Assembly: GCF_016909125.1 (NCBI RefSeq) | Contig: NZ_JAFBFD010000018.1 | Coordinates: 1-52,485 of the forward strand | DNA length: 52,485 nt | Direction of reading: 5' to 3' | DNA from: Enterococcus lemanii | Lineage (GTDB): Bacteria > Bacillota > Bacilli > Lactobacillales > Enterococcaceae | Part shown: piece by piece, positions 36,160-44,730 of the stretch | Position numbering within the stretch: position 1 is the stretch's first letter | How the letters are laid out: each line of letters starts with the position of its first letter | Translations under genes and position numbers: made by a program | The notes under the pieces: model-generated | Seen by the model: only the letters and a program-made list of their open reading frames with translations | The model's database searches: none | Told to the model about the DNA's origin: nothing

Positions 36160-37500
36160 TTAGTTATTTTTTATCACTTTTAAGCCAATTGAACCAATGG
36201 CGGGTTGGTGAATTTGACTAAAATCAAGCGTGCCGTCTTCTGATACTTTTAACACTTCCCCTGTCGCTAAATCAAAAACAGTATCCTCCGTTGTGGCTTC
36301 AATTTCTTGTAGTCTAAAAGGACCGGTTGAATCTTCTAAAATGCTGCGAAAGGCGTAATGTGTTTGACCATCTTTATGGAAAGTGAGTTTCCAGTGGTTG
36401 TCACGCTCTTTTGCTTGTGCTCTTGTGTGGTAGATTCCTTCTTCATATAAGTCAACCCAAGTCCCCATTTCACTTAAAATAGTCGTTTCTTCTTGTGTAA
36501 AGGTCCCTTGTGGTGTTGGTCCTACTCCTAAAATCAAGTTCCCACCTTTGCTAACTACATCAACAAACGTATCTAGCAATTCTTGACTAGATTTGAAGCG
36601 ATCTGTTGGCACATATCCCCAGTCTTTTCCTATTGGAATGTTACTTTCCCAAACTTTGGTTGGAATTTCTGCTAAACTAGGAATTTTTCTTTCTGGTGTG
36701 ACGTAGTTTTCGTGACGGCCACCCATCATGCGATCAACCATAATTAATTCCGGTTGTTTTTCACGAGCAATTTCTGCTAAGCGATCCATTTGCAAATCTT
36801 CTTTGCCTTGTCCACACCAACCACCATCTAACCAAAGCAAGTCAATTTCACCATACTGATGTGTAATTTCTCGAATTTGTTCATGAACAAACGCGACATA
36901 TTTTTGCCAAATTTCAGGATGGGCTGCGGTATCATAACTCGCATTTCGACCTTTGATTGTGTCATCATCTAACCAATAATATGGTGAGTACCAATCGGCT
37001 TTTGAATAATAGGCGCCGATTCCCAAACCTTCCTCACGAAAAGCATCAAAAACTTCCGCTAAAATATCTCGTTTAAAAGGACTTAATTTCCCACCGACTT
37101 TATATTCGGTTGTCATTGTATTAAAGAGGTTAAAACCATCATGATGTTTCGTCGTAAAAATACAATATTTAAACCCAGCCGCTTTACAATCTTCTGCCCA
37201 CTTTTTTGCATTTAGTTGGGTTGGATTAAATTTTGAAATTAAATTCCAATAATCTAATTGTAGTTGTTTGAAATCTTTACGAAACTCTCGTCCTTCTCTA
37301 GCCCATAAATCTTTCTCCGATAACTGCCAAGATTCGACAATGCCCGCTTCCGCATACAACCCATAATGGAAGATTACGCCTAATTTTAAATCTTGAAACC
37401 ATTCTAATCGTTTTCTTAACATCTCTGTCTCTGGATAGATCATTGTGTCTTGCTCTTGATTTATTTTCGCTTCTTCAATGTCTCCACGAATCTCACTCAT
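36160..37500 (-). CDS. GH29 alpha-L-fucosidase (first copy)
   Basis: This 446-residue retaining fucosidase has the nucleophile Asp225 in IDLLWLDGGWCG. The fucose-binding motifs FHYGLYAEAGIVESWQ and CIFTTKHHDGFNLFNTMT are present, as is the family's barrel end GGNLILGVGPTPQGTFTQEE. There is no signal peptide. It starts at ATG 37500 behind a G-rich Shine-Dalgarno (AAGGGGGG) and leads the operon GH29 - SBP - GH38 - GH3. A cre-like site lies 30 bp upstream. The two GH29 proteins of this window differ clearly in sequence and probably cut different fucose linkages. Confidence 0.92.
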   Translation of the reverse strand: MSEIRGDIEEAKINQEQDTMIYPETEMLRKRLEWFQDLKLGVIFHYGLYAEAGIVESWQLSEKDLWAREGREFRKDFKQLQLDYWNLISKFNPTQLNAKKWAEDCKAAGFKYCIFTTKHHDGFNLFNTMTTEYKVGGKLSPFKRDILAEVFDAFREEGLGIGAYYSKADWYSPYYWLDDDTIKGRNASYDTAAHPEIWQKYVAFVHEQIREITHQYGEIDLLWLDGGWCGQGKEDLQMDRLAEIAREKQPELIMVDRMMGGRHENYVTPERKIPSLAEIPTKVWESNIPIGKDWGYVPTDRFKSSQELLDTFVDVVSKGGNLILGVGPTPQGTFTQEETTILSEMGTWVDLYEEGIYHTRAQAKERDNHWKLTFHKDGQTHYAFRSILEDSTGPFRLQEIEATTEDTVFDLATGEVLKVSEDGTLDFSQIHQPAIGSIGLKVIKNN

Positions 37501-37811
37501 AAAATCCCCCCTTAGGTCTATGCATCCAATGTAAACGTATTCAACATTTTACGCAATGTGTATATATTTTCGAGTATGTTAAAATGAAAAACCTTATTAA
37601 ATAAGGTTGTTAACGCCTTCTTTTTAGTTACTTAAAAACAAAAAAAGAAAGCGAATAATTCAAGTCCATACGATTTATTGATGTGTTATAAATGAAGTTT
37701 TCACACGCGCGTTTACTTTTACATAGATTAAAATTATATAAATGAAACATTAGAGTTTTATTCATAATTGTGCTATGATTAGCAAAACTTTAATGAACGA
37801 GGTGACGTCCC
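37501..37811. promoter_or_regulatory. Divergent control region: cre-like site, hairpin, extended -10
   Basis: This 311-bp gap separates the GH29 operon (leftward) from the ATP-grasp gene (rightward). At 37530-37543, TGTAAACGTATTCA, read on the minus strand as TGAATACGTTTACA, matches the CcpA consensus at 13 of 14 positions and sits just upstream of the GH29 Shine-Dalgarno. An 8-bp inverted repeat AACCTTAT/ATAAGGTT lies at 37590-37608. TGCTATGAT (37771-37779) is an extended -10 for the ATP-grasp gene, which has GAGGTG before its ATG. The rest is AT-rich with nothing recognisable. Confidence 0.6.
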
Positions 37812-38993
37812 ATGACAAATCAAAAAAATTTTATTTTAATTTCGCCCCACTTTCCTGATAATTTTGCGCCTTTTGCTCAACGCCTAAAAGAGCAAGGCTT
37901 TCGCACTTTAGGGATTGCAGATGCTCCTTATGAACAATTATCCCAGTCGTTAAAAGAAAATCTAGTCGAGTATTATCGTGTCGATCAAATGGAAGATTAT
38001 CAGCAAGTCTATCGAGCGGTCGCTTATTTTGCTTACAAATATGGCAAAATTGATCGGATTGAATCACACAATGAGCACTGGTTAAGTCTCGACGCTCGCT
38101 TAAGAACGGATTTTAACATCCCTGGTTATCAGATTGAAGATTTGCCAAAAATCCAAACAAAATCAGGTATGAAAGAAATTTTTCGTTCACTTGGATTAAC
38201 GGTCGCAAAAGGCCGTGTTTTTACCGACCAAGCTGATGCCCTAGCCTTAGCCAAAGAATTAAATTATCCAGTCATCATCAAACCGAATCGTGGCGTTGGT
38301 GCAAGCGATACGTACAAAATTCATTCTGAAGAAGAATTAAAAACTTTTTTCACGTATTACCAACCTGATGTGACTTATATTATGGAAGAGTTTATTTTAG
38401 GAGACATCGTGACTTTTGATGGTATCGCGGACCAAGATGGAAAAGTCGTTTTTTATTCGACATTAAACTATAGTGAAGCGGTTTTAGATACGTTAGAAAA
38501 AAATGATGACATGTTCTACTATATTCCAAGAGAAATTCCAGAAGATATTTATCAAATGGGGATGAACATTGTCAAAGCGTTTGAAGTAAAAGAGCGGTTC
38601 TTTCATCTTGAGTTTTTCCGTACTAAAAAAGAAGGTCGCTTAATTCCTTTAGAAGTAAATATGCGCCCGCCAGGTGGCTTGACGATTGATATGTTTAACT
38701 ACGCGAACGACATTGATGTTTTCCAAGAATACGCGAATGTTGTTGCGCATAATCAGTTTTTAGCTGACGTGACCCGGCCTTACCACTGCGCGTATGTCTC
38801 ACGTAAATACGGACAGCATCGTTACCAATATACAAATGCTGAATTAAAAGAAAAAATTGGAATGGGACTGATTAGCATTCAAACCATCCCAGGTATTTTT
38901 GCTCAAATTATGGGCGATGAAGGTTATTTAATTCGCACCCCATCCAAAACTCAACTATTTGAGTTTATTCAACTGATTCATCAACGCGCTTAG
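37812..38993 (+). CDS. ATP-grasp domain protein of unknown pathway
   Basis: ATP-grasp enzymes join a carboxylate to an amine, thiol or other acceptor through an acyl phosphate. The 393-residue protein has an N-terminal pre-grasp domain (FILISPHFPDNFAPFAQRL, HNEHWLSLDARL) and the ATP-grasp proper: PVIIKPNRGVGASDTYKI is the phosphate-binding lysine and glycine loop, YIMEEFILGDIVTFDGIAD the hinge region, and FFHLEFFRTKKEGRLIPLEV with NMRPPGG the magnesium-binding Glu and Asn. All key residues are there. It is 11 bp upstream of an esterase-fold gene with an AGGAGG site between them, so the two form an operon. The substrate is unknown. Confidence 0.82.
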   Translation: MTNQKNFILISPHFPDNFAPFAQRLKEQGFRTLGIADAPYEQLSQSLKENLVEYYRVDQMEDYQQVYRAVAYFAYKYGKIDRIESHNEHWLSLDARLRTDFNIPGYQIEDLPKIQTKSGMKEIFRSLGLTVAKGRVFTDQADALALAKELNYPVIIKPNRGVGASDTYKIHSEEELKTFFTYYQPDVTYIMEEFILGDIVTFDGIADQDGKVVFYSTLNYSEAVLDTLEKNDDMFYYIPREIPEDIYQMGMNIVKAFEVKERFFHLEFFRTKKEGRLIPLEVNMRPPGGLTIDMFNYANDIDVFQEYANVVAHNQFLADVTRPYHCAYVSRKYGQHRYQYTNAELKEKIGMGLISIQTIPGIFAQIMGDEGYLIRTPSKTQLFEFIQLIHQRA

Positions 38994-39004
38994 GAGGAAA
39001 AAAT

Positions 39005-39757
39005 ATGCATTTTGAAAGAAGAAGTCAATATAGTCATTTTTTACAACAAGAAGTCTACTTTAATGTTTATGGCCATGCCGGTAAACCAATTGTCGTTTTC
39101 CCATCATCTGGTGGTAGCCAAAACGAGTATGGTGATTTTGGTATGATCGAAGCTTGTCGGCCTTTTATCGAACAAGGGCTGGTTAAATTTTATACGCCTG
39201 ATTCTTATGATCAAGCGTCTTGGTTTGCGACTTGGAAATCACCCGAAGCAATGGGGCAAGCGCATGACCGTTACGATCAATATATTATTCAAGAACTTGT
39301 CCCACTCATTCGCTATGAAAGTCAGTGGCATGGCGCACTAATAGCAACCGGTTGTAGTATGGGCGCTTACCATACAGTAAACTTTGCTTTACGTCATCCC
39401 GATGTTTTTGATACGAGTATTGCCTTAAGTGGTTCATACGATGCAAAATTTTTCACTGGTGATTACGGTAATAGCCCGAGTGTTTACTTCAATTCACCGA
39501 TTGATTATTTGCCTAATTTACAAGATGCTTGGTTTATCGAGCACTATCGCCGAAACAACTTTATCATTTGTGTTGGACAAGGCGCATGGGAAGGCCCTCA
39601 TATTGCGGATACGAAAAGACTCCAACAAATTTTTTCTAACAAAAACATTCCTGCTTGGTTTGACTATTGGGGGCATGATGTTGCCCACGACTGGGAGTGG
39701 TGGCGCGTTCAAATGCCTTACTACTTAGGCAAACTTGCTGAACAAGGAATCATTTAA
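39005..39757 (+). CDS. Esterase-fold alpha/beta hydrolase
   Basis: This 250-residue protein is of the putative esterase (esterase D/antigen 85-like) group. The nucleophile elbow ATGCSMGAYHTVNFALRHP places the catalytic Ser in GCSMG. The oxyanion region is VVFPSSGGSQNEYGDFGM, and GHDVAHDWEWW near the C-terminus holds the catalytic His. There is no signal peptide. It is translated from an ATG behind AGGAGG, 11 bp after the ATP-grasp gene. Pairing of a ligase and a hydrolase suggests that one attaches and the other releases an acyl group on the same small molecule, but this is inference. Confidence 0.82.
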   Translation: MHFERRSQYSHFLQQEVYFNVYGHAGKPIVVFPSSGGSQNEYGDFGMIEACRPFIEQGLVKFYTPDSYDQASWFATWKSPEAMGQAHDRYDQYIIQELVPLIRYESQWHGALIATGCSMGAYHTVNFALRHPDVFDTSIALSGSYDAKFFTGDYGNSPSVYFNSPIDYLPNLQDAWFIEHYRRNNFIICVGQGAWEGPHIADTKRLQQIFSNKNIPAWFDYWGHDVAHDWEWWRVQMPYYLGKLAEQGII

Positions 39758-39763
39758 ACATAG

Positions 39764-39806
39764 AAATACCCAAACGATGGCGAATTTAACCATCGTTTGG
39801 GTATTT
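39764..39806. terminator. Bidirectional terminator between the two esterase genes
   Basis: A perfect 17-bp stem, AAATACCCAAACGATGG (39764-39780) with its complement at 39790-39806, has a 9-nt loop and T/A runs outside. It divides two convergent esterase-fold genes. Confidence 0.9.
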
Positions 39807-39856
39807 TTATTAATCAGTAGACATTAAGCAATAGTTTAATGGCGGGCGGATGCCTT

Positions 39857-40660
39857 TTATTGACTAAAGCCAAATTCTAAAAATTCACCAAAATGATCGG
39901 CCCAGTATTTTTCGTAATGCGTTTCATCGGCTAATATCCTTAACCAAAGTTGTTCTTGTGCAGCACCTGTTTTTAAGAGGGTTTGATAGTACCATAAACT
40001 GCTATCAATATATTTTTGATCCATATTGCCGGCCATAAAACTTTCGTCGGTTTCATTTCCTTCTTTTGTGCCTACTTGAATATACACTTTGGTTGTTGGA
40101 TTGATTTTTTGATGTTGAATATAATGCAAGAAAGCTTCTTCTTGGACCCAAGATGCTAAAGAAAAGACGCCTAAAACACCAAAAACATCGGGATAAGCCG
40201 CTCCCATGTACGCAGTGATTAGCCCACCTAAAGAACTTCCCGCTAAAAAAGTTTGATCAGCTGCTTGTTTTGTTCGATAGTGGGCATCAATAAAGGGTTT
40301 GACTTCTTCGACTACCCACTTACCATATTTTTTACCTAAACCACCTAAATGACGAGACGCTATATTTTCCAAATGAGGAAATGGCCAAGGCGTGTATTCA
40401 TCTAAACGATTTTCACCGTCATTGTCAATGGCTACAATAATTAGTTCTGGCAGATTTGGGTTAAATTTTAAATGCGGAATCACTTTCCACGAGTACCCCG
40501 AATACGATTCTCTTGAATGGATGACATTTTGGCCATCGTGCATATAGACTACGGGATACGTCTTCGTAGTGTTCTCTTCATAATTTACCGGAAGTAATAC
40601 GCGAACACGACGGGGTTGTTGGGTATAAGGCACCATTAAATGATGGGTTTTTAAAGCCAA
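39857..40660 (-). CDS. Esterase-fold alpha/beta hydrolase (second)
   Basis: This 267-residue putative esterase has PVVYMHDGQNVIHSRESYSG near the N-terminus, nucleophile elbow FLAGSSLGGLITAYMGAAYP (Ser in GSSLG), and a late histidine in ADETHYEKYWADH. It resembles the enterochelin-esterase/YbbA-like branch (PF00756). It starts at TTG 40660 without a clear Shine-Dalgarno. The frame stays open about 11 codons further upstream (IPSPRRYHGPY) but with no standard start, so the exact start is uncertain. It follows the unrecognised 295-residue gene closely and is convergent with the ATP-grasp/esterase pair. No signal peptide is seen. Confidence 0.78.
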   Translation of the reverse strand: MALKTHHLMVPYTQQPRRVRVLLPVNYEENTTKTYPVVYMHDGQNVIHSRESYSGYSWKVIPHLKFNPNLPELIIVAIDNDGENRLDEYTPWPFPHLENIASRHLGGLGKKYGKWVVEEVKPFIDAHYRTKQAADQTFLAGSSLGGLITAYMGAAYPDVFGVLGVFSLASWVQEEAFLHYIQHQKINPTTKVYIQVGTKEGNETDESFMAGNMDQKYIDSSLWYYQTLLKTGAAQEQLWLRILADETHYEKYWADHFGEFLEFGFSQ

Positions 40661-40679
40661 ATAAGGGCCGTGGTATCTT

Positions 40680-41567
40680 CTAGGCGATGGAATCTCCTCC
40701 TTTATTTTTTTCTTGATTTTGCACCATTAATTGTTGCAGCTCTAACCAAACTTGGGCTATTTTTTCTTCCTCTAGTTGCATAAATTGAGCAAAGAGAGTT
40801 TTTGTTTCAGGTAAATATTCTTTTTTAGCGACTGATTTTGGCTGGAGTTGTTGAACAAAGTGATTTTTGAATGTTTCAAAATTTTGGATGGCTTGTTTTT
40901 TCGTCCCTTTTTGAAACGCTTTATCAATTGCACGAATATCTTGGATGATTGCTAAATAATCGGCCACAAAAATCGGCATATCCACTTCAAAAAAGGCCCA
41001 AACGCGTTGAGTTAAAACTAAATTAACGGGAACTGGGTGAACTAAACGTTCGTTTTTGTGCAGTGCAATGAGGTATTTTTGCCATAAGTCTTGTGGAAAG
41101 AAATAGCGACGATCTTTTAACCAAAGAATCTCATCAAGAGCTAAATCAACTTGGTTTAAGCCTTTTTTTATTTCACTCGCAACCGCTGGCGTTACCCCTA
41201 AGTGATCCGTAAAATGGGTAATCCCTAAATGAATTTTCTCATTGGTTGTTTTTGACTTTAGTACAAATTGATATTTAACGGGTTTGCCACATTGACAGTA
41301 CAAGTGGTATTTTTTTAATTTTTGATTATAATTTTCATCAACATTCAGTGTGTGAAAGTCCCACTCTTCTGCTTTTAAATATTGTTTTTCTAAAAAGAAT
41401 GAGCCCATTTTATATTTTTTATGCTTTTCAATCAATTCACGCTGAGGCTTAGTTAGGCGTTGGTAGATTTCTTGCCGATTTTTTACCGTTAAGGTTTTTC
41501 GCCCTTCAATCGGATAGGGACGCAAACCTTCTAGTATTGGTTTTGGTCGATGTTTGCTTTGTTCCAT
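40680..41567 (-). CDS. Unrecognised cytoplasmic protein
   Basis: I do not recognise this 295-residue protein. It is charged and lysine-rich with no signal peptide or membrane helix. A central block reads YHLYCQCGKPVKYQFVLKSK, then LGITHFTDHLGVTPAVASEI and LDEILWLKDRRYF. The CxC pair with later histidines could bind metal, but only two cysteines are present in the cluster. The C-terminal third is helical and glutamine-rich (KKQAIQNFETFKNHFVQQLQ), possibly coiled coil. It has its own upstream terminator and promoter space and probably runs into the esterase gene 20 bp downstream. Confidence 0.7.
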   Translation of the reverse strand: MEQSKHRPKPILEGLRPYPIEGRKTLTVKNRQEIYQRLTKPQRELIEKHKKYKMGSFFLEKQYLKAEEWDFHTLNVDENYNQKLKKYHLYCQCGKPVKYQFVLKSKTTNEKIHLGITHFTDHLGVTPAVASEIKKGLNQVDLALDEILWLKDRRYFFPQDLWQKYLIALHKNERLVHPVPVNLVLTQRVWAFFEVDMPIFVADYLAIIQDIRAIDKAFQKGTKKQAIQNFETFKNHFVQQLQPKSVAKKEYLPETKTLFAQFMQLEEEKIAQVWLELQQLMVQNQEKNKGGDSIA

Positions 41568-41631
41568 GTTACTTCACCTTTGTTTTCTTTTTTATGGCAC
41601 TTGTGCTGAATCTAACCTAGCATAACACAAA

Positions 41632-41661
41632 TAAAAAAAATAACCCATTAAACAAAATGGG
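41632..41661 (-). terminator. Terminator of the YczE-like gene
   Basis: CCCATT (41644-41649) pairs with AATGGG (41656-41661). On the minus strand TTATTTTTTTT follows. It separates the YczE-like gene from the unrecognised protein gene. Confidence 0.7.
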
Positions 41662-41672
41662 CCGTTTGTTGC

Positions 41673-42281
41673 TTAGGTTAGATAGCGTTGAATTGGTTGA
41701 ACAAGGCGCTGGATGAAAAATTGAATCAAAGTCCCCATTAGTAATATCGCTAAAACGGGTCCAATTGAAAGTTGTGCCCCTAGTAAAATCCCGGCAATCG
41801 CAAACGTCAAATCACAACCAATTCGAACCGTTCGAACCGATAATTTTAATTGATGGATAAGGGTAAACGTGACTGCTTCATAAGCACCCCGACCAAAATC
41901 GGCCAAAGCATAAAAGGCAACACCAAAAGACAATAAGACAATCCCAACTAAAAAAAAGGCCAAACGCAGCGGCCAATTCGATGCTTCAATCGGTAATTTT
42001 ACAAGTAAATCTGTCGTTAATGCAATCACAACCGGATTTAAAAGACTACCAACTGAAAGCTCTTTACGTTGAAAAAAGAAAACAATAAATAACATAATCC
42101 CACTGACGAGTAAATTGGCTTGTCCGACTGTTAATGATAGTTGCTTGGAGACACCAATCCAAAACATCGTTAATGGATCATTGCCTAGTTGCGAGAGCAT
42201 CGTCAAATAAATGCCAATTCCCATAATAAAAGAACCTATAACGACAATCAATCCGCGTTTAAAATAATGTTTATTTGTCAT
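41673..42281 (-). CDS. YczE/YyaS-family membrane protein
   Basis: This 202-residue protein has five membrane helices. Signature segments are GSFIMGIGIYLTMLSQLGND, then PLTMFWIGVSK; GQANLLVSGIMLFIVFFF; and ADFGRGAYEAVTFTLI, as in the YczE/YitT/YyaS superfamily. The DUF2179 tail is absent. In Bacillus, YczE is linked to lipopeptide production, but the function here is unknown. It follows the NUDIX gene by 21 bp and probably shares its transcript. It is complete. Confidence 0.83.
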   Translation of the reverse strand: MTNKHYFKRGLIVVIGSFIMGIGIYLTMLSQLGNDPLTMFWIGVSKQLSLTVGQANLLVSGIMLFIVFFFQRKELSVGSLLNPVVIALTTDLLVKLPIEASNWPLRLAFFLVGIVLLSFGVAFYALADFGRGAYEAVTFTLIHQLKLSVRTVRIGCDLTFAIAGILLGAQLSIGPVLAILLMGTLIQFFIQRLVQPIQRYLT

Positions 42282-42302
42282 TTTTCCTCCTAAATGATGT
42301 TA

Positions 42303-42884
42303 TCAGTTATTTTTTTCAAAATAACTAGCAAGTTTTTGATTTAATTTTGTATAAATTCGCGTTTGGAACCACGGCTCACTCGATGCTGCGACTGCTTGAT
42401 CACGGAAAAACCAAGCGACTTGGCTGTTTTCATCTGGCTTGATCGTTAAAGGCTCTTCTTCACTGGCTTCAATTAAATAAGTCACATTCAAATGCAAATG
42501 TGAAGAAAGATAGACACCCTTTTTCTCATGTCCATCAACAGTCAAAATTTCTAAAGAAAAAATTTCGTTTAAAATCGGTTGCAGTTTTGTTAAGCCGCTT
42601 TCCTCTGTTACTTCTTTTAAAGCAACGGCAAGTAAATCCGCTTGCCCGTCCGCGTGTCCGCCAAGCCACGACCAAGAATCATACAAATTATGATAAGCCA
42701 TTAAGACTTTTTGATGATCTGCGTTAACTACCCAAGCAGAAGCCGTCAAATGAGCCAGAGAATTTTCACGTGTTAATAAATTTTCGAGTCCTTTTTCTTT
42801 TATTAACGCAAGAAGTGTTTTTTTGTCTTGTACCTCTTGTTCGTTAAATGGCTGATAATTTTTTATTTGCTCACTTAAATTCAT
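42303..42884 (-). CDS. NUDIX hydrolase
   Basis: NUDIX enzymes hydrolyse nucleoside diphosphates linked to another group. The 193-residue protein has the NUDIX box GGHADGQADLLAVALKEVTE followed by ESGL. The metal-binding glutamates are present, and the first position of the classical box is the HADGQ variant seen in one large subgroup. The preceding SWSWLGGH and the later VKGVYLSSHLHLNVTYLI-type strand (here KKGVYLSSHLHLNVTYLI) fit the fold. Substrate unknown. It is divergent from the endonuclease/phosphatase-fold gene. Confidence 0.88.
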   Translation of the reverse strand: MNLSEQIKNYQPFNEQEVQDKKTLLALIKEKGLENLLTRENSLAHLTASAWVVNADHQKVLMAYHNLYDSWSWLGGHADGQADLLAVALKEVTEESGLTKLQPILNEIFSLEILTVDGHEKKGVYLSSHLHLNVTYLIEASEEEPLTIKPDENSQVAWFFRDQAVAASSEPWFQTRIYTKLNQKLASYFEKNN

Positions 42885-42945
42885 CTGAATGCTCCTTCGT
42901 TTTTCGCTGTGTTATACTAAACTTATTATAACTGGAGGTGTTTCA

Positions 42946-44016
42946 ATGAAGCAAGGTCTACGCTACACAATCATTTTTCTTTTCTTGTTCATTCTTGTTC
43001 TGGCTACTTATCTCGTTTATTTACTTGTCGATTATAAGCGGCTCCCTGACAAACAGGAGTTGGCCATTGTTAATCAAAAGACAAGTCTAACTTCACCAAA
43101 ACAGACCTATCAAGTTACAAGTTTTAATATTGGTTACGCAGCTTATCCAGCTGACTATACTTTTTTTATGGATGGTGGGAAATACTCGCGGGCTTACAGC
43201 CAAGAAAATGTCTTAGATAATTTAAGTGGAATCGCTAATACGCTAGAAACCCTTCATTCCGATGCTTTTTTACTTCAAGAAGTCGATACTTGGGCACATC
43301 GCTCTTATAAAATAAATGAAGTCGCTTATTTAAGCGATGCCTTACCAACTTATCATTATACCTTTGGACAAAATTACGACTCTAGTTATTTATTTTACCC
43401 AATTACACGTCCGATTGGTCGCTCGCAATCGGGTCTCTTCACGCTCAGTTTGTTTCCGCTTGAAAAAAGCACCCGGTTTTCTTTGCCTATCGAAACCAAT
43501 TTTAATAAATACTTTGATTTAGATCGGGCGTTTACTGTGACACAAACTACTTTTGATCATCATCCAATTACTTTAATCAACGTGCACTTATCTGCTTTTA
43601 CAAAAGATACGAGTGTGCTAGATGCCCAGATCAAAAAATTAGCCGCACTCATGACCAGTGAATACGAAGCAGGGCGCAGTGTCATCGTTGGCGGCGATTT
43701 TAATCATGATTTGCTTGGTAATAGTCCCGCCATTTTTGAAACGAGCGATACAATTCAAACTTGGACGCAACCTTTTCCAGAAAACTTATTGCCGGATCAT
43801 TTTTCCATTGCTAAAACAGGGCTAGTTGAAGCAAAAATTCCAAGCGTGCGAGAAAACGGTGTTCCCTATGACCAAAAAACAAGCTTTGTTTCACTAATCG
43901 ATGGCTTTCTTGTTTCAGATAACATTGAAGTGCAGCAAGTCGTCGTTTCTGATTTAGAATTTGCAAATTCTGATCATAATCCGGTTACGTTGAAATTTAC
44001 TTTTAAAAGCGAATAA
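42946..44016 (+). CDS. Endonuclease/exonuclease/phosphatase family protein, membrane-anchored
   Basis: This 356-residue protein from ATG 42946 (behind TGGAGG) starts with a single membrane helix (YTIIFLFLFILVLATYLVYL, residues 6-25), so the catalytic domain is probably outside the cell. EEP motifs follow: SFNIGYAA (Asn), DAFLLQEVD (Glu), LINVHLSAF (His), IVGGDFNHD (Asp, Asn) and NSDHNPVTL (Asp-His). The set is complete for a Mg-dependent phosphoesterase such as a nuclease, sphingomyelinase or inositol phosphatase. Which one is not clear. It precedes the AlkD gene by 14 bp. Confidence 0.87.
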   Translation: MKQGLRYTIIFLFLFILVLATYLVYLLVDYKRLPDKQELAIVNQKTSLTSPKQTYQVTSFNIGYAAYPADYTFFMDGGKYSRAYSQENVLDNLSGIANTLETLHSDAFLLQEVDTWAHRSYKINEVAYLSDALPTYHYTFGQNYDSSYLFYPITRPIGRSQSGLFTLSLFPLEKSTRFSLPIETNFNKYFDLDRAFTVTQTTFDHHPITLINVHLSAFTKDTSVLDAQIKKLAALMTSEYEAGRSVIVGGDFNHDLLGNSPAIFETSDTIQTWTQPFPENLLPDHFSIAKTGLVEAKIPSVRENGVPYDQKTSFVSLIDGFLVSDNIEVQQVVVSDLEFANSDHNPVTLKFTFKSE

Positions 44017-44030
44017 AGGAGAAAGCGCTG

Positions 44031-44675
44031 ATGGATATTTTTGAAACTTTTTTTAACCAAGCAAATACTGAAAAATCGGGCCAAATGGCTGCTTACATGC
44101 GGAACCAATTTCCTTTTTTAGGTATTCCAACGCCTAAACGACGAGAAATTAGCAAAAATTATTTTAAACAAAATGAAGTAAAACAGATTGATTGGGCTTT
44201 TATTGAGACTTGTTGGCAAAAAGAAGAACGAGAGTTTCAATATTTAGCGATTGATTATCTACTATACTATCGCCAATTATTAGATAAAAAAGATTTACCT
44301 AAAATACAAAAACTGATTACTGAAAAAGCTTGGTGGGATAGCGTGGATGCTTTAAATGCCATTGTGCGTGTGCTGGTTTTGGCTTTCCCTGAGTTAAAAA
44401 CGACCATGCTTGAGTGGAGTACTGCCGAAAATTTTTGGTTAAGACGCGTCGCCATTTTACACCAGTTGCTCTTAAAAGAACGAATGGATACAACTTTATT
44501 GCATCAAATTTTAAGTAATAATCTCAACCAGACCGAGTTTTTTATCAATAAAGCGATTGGTTGGAGCTTAAGAGATTATAGTAAAACCAATCCGGCTTGG
44601 GTTACCGATTTTATTCAAGAAAATAAGCCACAACTAAGTGCACTAAGTATTCGTGAGGGACGCAAGTATCTTTAA
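44031..44675 (+). CDS. DNA alkylation repair protein (AlkD family)
   Basis: This 214-residue all-helical HEAT-like repeat DNA glycosylase removes positively charged alkylated bases. Recognisable segments are QMAAYMRNQFPFLGIPTPKR, ETCWQKEEREFQYLAIDYLL, KAWWDSVDALNAI (the conserved Trp-Asp pair of the active cleft) and FFINKAIGWSLRDYSKTNP. The length is normal. It follows the phosphatase-fold gene by 14 bp with GGAGAA between them and is closed by a bidirectional terminator. Confidence 0.9.
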   Translation: MDIFETFFNQANTEKSGQMAAYMRNQFPFLGIPTPKRREISKNYFKQNEVKQIDWAFIETCWQKEEREFQYLAIDYLLYYRQLLDKKDLPKIQKLITEKAWWDSVDALNAIVRVLVLAFPELKTTMLEWSTAENFWLRRVAILHQLLLKERMDTTLLHQILSNNLNQTEFFINKAIGWSLRDYSKTNPAWVTDFIQENKPQLSALSIREGRKYL

Positions 44676-44680
44676 CAAAA

Positions 44681-44726
44681 AAAGAAATCGCTAGACTTTC
44701 AAATTGTCTAACGATCTCTTTTTTAT
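44681..44726. terminator. Bidirectional terminator between alkD and GH29 genes
   Basis: AAGAAATCGCTAGAC (44682-44696) pairs with GTCTAACGATCTCTT (44706-44720) with small internal mismatches, flanked by A and T runs. The genes on both sides converge on it. Confidence 0.8.
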
Positions 44727-44730
44727 TCAC

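Noticed and set aside
37501-37811. Riboswitch or T-box leader upstream of the ATP-grasp gene
   Set aside because: Only a simple 8-bp hairpin is present, oriented ambiguously between divergent genes, with no conserved riboswitch core that I can recognise.
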